Assembly: GCA_021414185.1 (NCBI GenBank)
Contig: JAIOOZ010000699.1
Coordinates: forward strand, 1 to 7,407
DNA length: 7,407 nucleotides
From: Betaproteobacteria bacterium
GTDB lineage: Bacteria > Pseudomonadota > Gammaproteobacteria > Burkholderiales > SG8-41
Direction of reading: 5' to 3'
The notes under the pieces: model-generated
Seen by the model: only the letters and a program-made list of their open reading frames with translations
What the model was told of the DNA's origin: nothing
Databases searched by the model: none
Made by a program: the position numbers and the translations under genes
In this document: positions 6,274 through 7,407 of the stretch, piece after piece
Position numbering within the stretch: position 1 is the first letter of the stretch
How the letters are laid out: every line of letters starts with the position of its first letter

Positions 6274-7109
6274 TAGACCATCTGCACCAGTGGGTGGGCA
6301 AAACGGAGTCGGTCACTGATACCGTCGCCGCGTGGCCGGTCACGGCGCTGTCCGCCACGCTCGACCGCGACGATGCAGCGCCAAAAACAGGCGATGAACT
6401 CCCGCCCGGCTGGCACTGGCTTTTCTTTCTGGAAGCAAAGCGCGCTTCCGAACTCGGGCCCGACGGCCATCCGAAGCGCGGCGGTTTTCTGCCGCCGGTG
6501 CCGTTGCCGCGCCGCATGTGGGCCGGCGGCCGCATCGAGTTCCTGGCGCCGCTGCGCATCGGCGATGCGATCCGCCGCGATTCCGAAATCCTCAGCGTCG
6601 AACCCAAACACGGGCGCAGCGGCGATCTCGTGTTCGTGACGGTGCGCCATACCATCAGCGCCGGCAAAACCGCCGCGGTGCGCGAAGAGCACGACATCGT
6701 TTACCGCGACGCCGCCAAAGCCGGCGACGCCCCGCCGCCCGGCAAACCCGCGCCGCAATCCGCGGCTTGGCAACGCAGCCTGACGGGCGACCCCGTCATG
6801 CTGTTCCGCTACTCGGCGCTCACGTTCAACGGCCACCGCATCCATTACGATCTCGATTACGTGAAGAACGAAGAGCACTATCCCGGTCTCATCGTGCACG
6901 GCCCGCTGCAAACCACCCTGCTGCTCGACCTGTGCCGCCGGCATGCTGCGCGTCCGGTCAAAAAACTCGACTACCGCGCGCTGCATCCGGTGTTTCACAG
7001 CGAGCGCTTTACCGTCAACGGCAATCCGGCTGCCGACGGCGCCAGCGCCGAGTTGTGGACCGCCAATGCCGCCGGCAACCTCGCCATGGCGGGCACCGCT
7101 TACTTCTGA
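6261..7109 (+). CDS. FAS1-like/MaoC-family enoyl-CoA hydratase (mesaconyl-C4-CoA hydratase-like)
   Basis: This 282-residue protein has two hot-dog domains, the size and plan of mesaconyl-C4-CoA hydratase and HTD2-type dehydratases, which add or remove water at a 2-enoyl thioester. The first domain (about 60-150) has the typical L-P-P-V-P-L-P-R-R-M-W-A-G-G-R (77-91), P-L-R-I-G-D, and G-R-S-G-D-L-V-F-V-T-V-R-H (118-130). The second carries the hydratase signature F-R-Y-S-A-L-T-F-N-G-H-R-I-H-Y-D (182-197), then Y-P-G-L-I-V-H-G-P-L-Q (207-217), including the conserved asparagine/histidine region expected at the active site. The start at 6261 lies in a 14-nt tandem repeat and has only a poor Shine-Dalgarno, 32 nt after the binding-protein stop. 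Relatives act in mesaconate, citramalate and C4/C5 dicarboxylate CoA pathways, often beside class III CoA-transferases as here. The exact substrate is open; a C4-C5 branched or dicarboxylic enoyl-CoA is my best guess. Confidence 0.9.
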   Translation: MSNELDHLHQWVGKTESVTDTVAAWPVTALSATLDRDDAAPKTGDELPPGWHWLFFLEAKRASELGPDGHPKRGGFLPPVPLPRRMWAGGRIEFLAPLRIGDAIRRDSEILSVEPKHGRSGDLVFVTVRHTISAGKTAAVREEHDIVYRDAAKAGDAPPPGKPAPQSAAWQRSLTGDPVMLFRYSALTFNGHRIHYDLDYVKNEEHYPGLIVHGPLQTTLLLDLCRRHAARPVKKLDYRALHPVFHSERFTVNGNPAADGASAELWTANAAGNLAMAGTAYF

Positions 7110-7158
7110 TCCGCCGCAAACGGTGTAAAGTGGACTCTGCCGCGCCCCCTGCATTTCT

Positions 7159-7162
7159 GGAG
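7159..7162 (+). promoter_or_regulatory. Ribosome binding site of the downstream membrane protein
   Basis: GGAG lies 5 nt before the ATG at 7168. It is the only purine-rich match in the 58-nt gap after the hydratase stop, and it supports this start for the truncated last gene. Confidence 0.55.
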
Positions 7163-7167
7163 CCCGC

Positions 7168-7407
7168 ATGGACAACCCACCTGCAACTTCGCGACGACCC
7201 ACAGGAGCGATACTCGCCGGCAGCGGTTTTGGCATTGCGCTGGCGTCGGGCGTCGCCGCTTTGCTTGCCGGCCTCGGCGTGCGCTGGGGCTGGTGGGACT
7301 ATCGCAGCGGATTCCTGATCCTGCGCATCGCGGTGTGGAGCGCCATGGCCGCGGCCGCCATTTCTGTTTATGCGATCGTGGTGGCGTTGCGGGACCGCCA
7401 GCGCCGT
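7168..7407 (+). CDS. Integral membrane protein, 3'-truncated (possible DUF1499-type N-terminus)
   Basis: The frame opens with ATG at 7168 behind GGAG and runs without a stop to the right edge, giving 80 residues. After a short polar, basic N-terminus (about residues 1-12, with R-R-P) there are two hydrophobic segments. One is about 14-37, rich in Gly/Ala/Leu. The other is about 50-72, after the W-G-W-W-D-Y-R-S-G-F loop, and it ends in the basic R-D-R-Q-R-R. This arrangement suggests an inner-membrane protein with at least two transmembrane helices and a short loop holding the tryptophans. The pattern G-x-W-x-Y-R-x-G-F-x-x-L-R resembles, from memory, the membrane-anchoring N-terminus of proteins that carry a C-terminal DUF1499 domain. 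That domain would lie outside the window, so the name is tentative. The 58-nt gap and own ribosome site leave open whether it belongs to the operon. It does not look like an ABC permease start. Confidence 0.7.
   Translation, partial: MDNPPATSRRPTGAILAGSGFGIALASGVAALLAGLGVRWGWWDYRSGFLILRIAVWSAMAAAAISVYAIVVALRDRQRR

Noticed and set aside
6273..7235. 320-codon open frame on the minus strand opposite the hydratase
   Set aside because: It is a GC-rich shadow of the well-supported hydratase gene. Its translation is low-complexity (rich in R, A, G, H) without recognisable motifs, and it runs across the hydratase stop and the start of the next gene.

Overview
The window is a GC-rich, densely coding stretch of bacterial chromosome. 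All seven recognisable genes lie on the plus strand. Codon use, short intergenic gaps and the mix of gene families (GntR/FCD regulator, class III CoA-transferase, acyl-CoA carboxyltransferases, NitT/TauT-type binding protein, MaoC-like hydratase) suggest a Gram-negative proteobacterium, most likely a betaproteobacterium of Burkholderiales type. That placement is an inference from style and content; no marker gene is present.

Layout: (1) 3-620, a GntR-family regulator cut by the left edge; (2) 624-1886, a CaiB/BaiF class III CoA-transferase, 3 nt downstream; (3) 1898-3430, a first acyl-CoA carboxylase beta-type carboxyltransferase ('A', 510 aa); (4) 3434-3579, a large inverted repeat inserted between the two carboxyltransferase genes; (5) 3611-5173, a second, clearly different carboxyltransferase ('B', 520 aa); (6) 5224-6228, an exported substrate-binding protein behind a very strong ribosome binding site; (7) 6261-7109, a FAS1-like/MaoC hydratase related to mesaconyl-C4-CoA hydratase, whose start codon lies in a small tandem repeat; (8) 7168-7407, the N-terminus of an integral membrane protein cut by the right edge.

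Genes 2-7 read as a catabolic operon for an organic acid. The binding protein captures the substrate, the CoA-transferase activates it, the hydratase adds or removes water at an enoyl-CoA, and the two carboxyltransferases move a carboxyl group on or off an acyl-CoA. The GntR protein is the probable local, acyl-effector-responsive regulator. The substrate cannot be read from the sequence.

The most interesting point is the tandem pair of full-length, divergent carboxyltransferases with no biotin carboxylase or biotin carrier gene in view. Both have unusual residues at positions that form the oxyanion holes in characterised relatives. They may form a mixed complex with non-standard chemistry. 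No CRISPR array, tRNA, rRNA or insertion sequence is visible.
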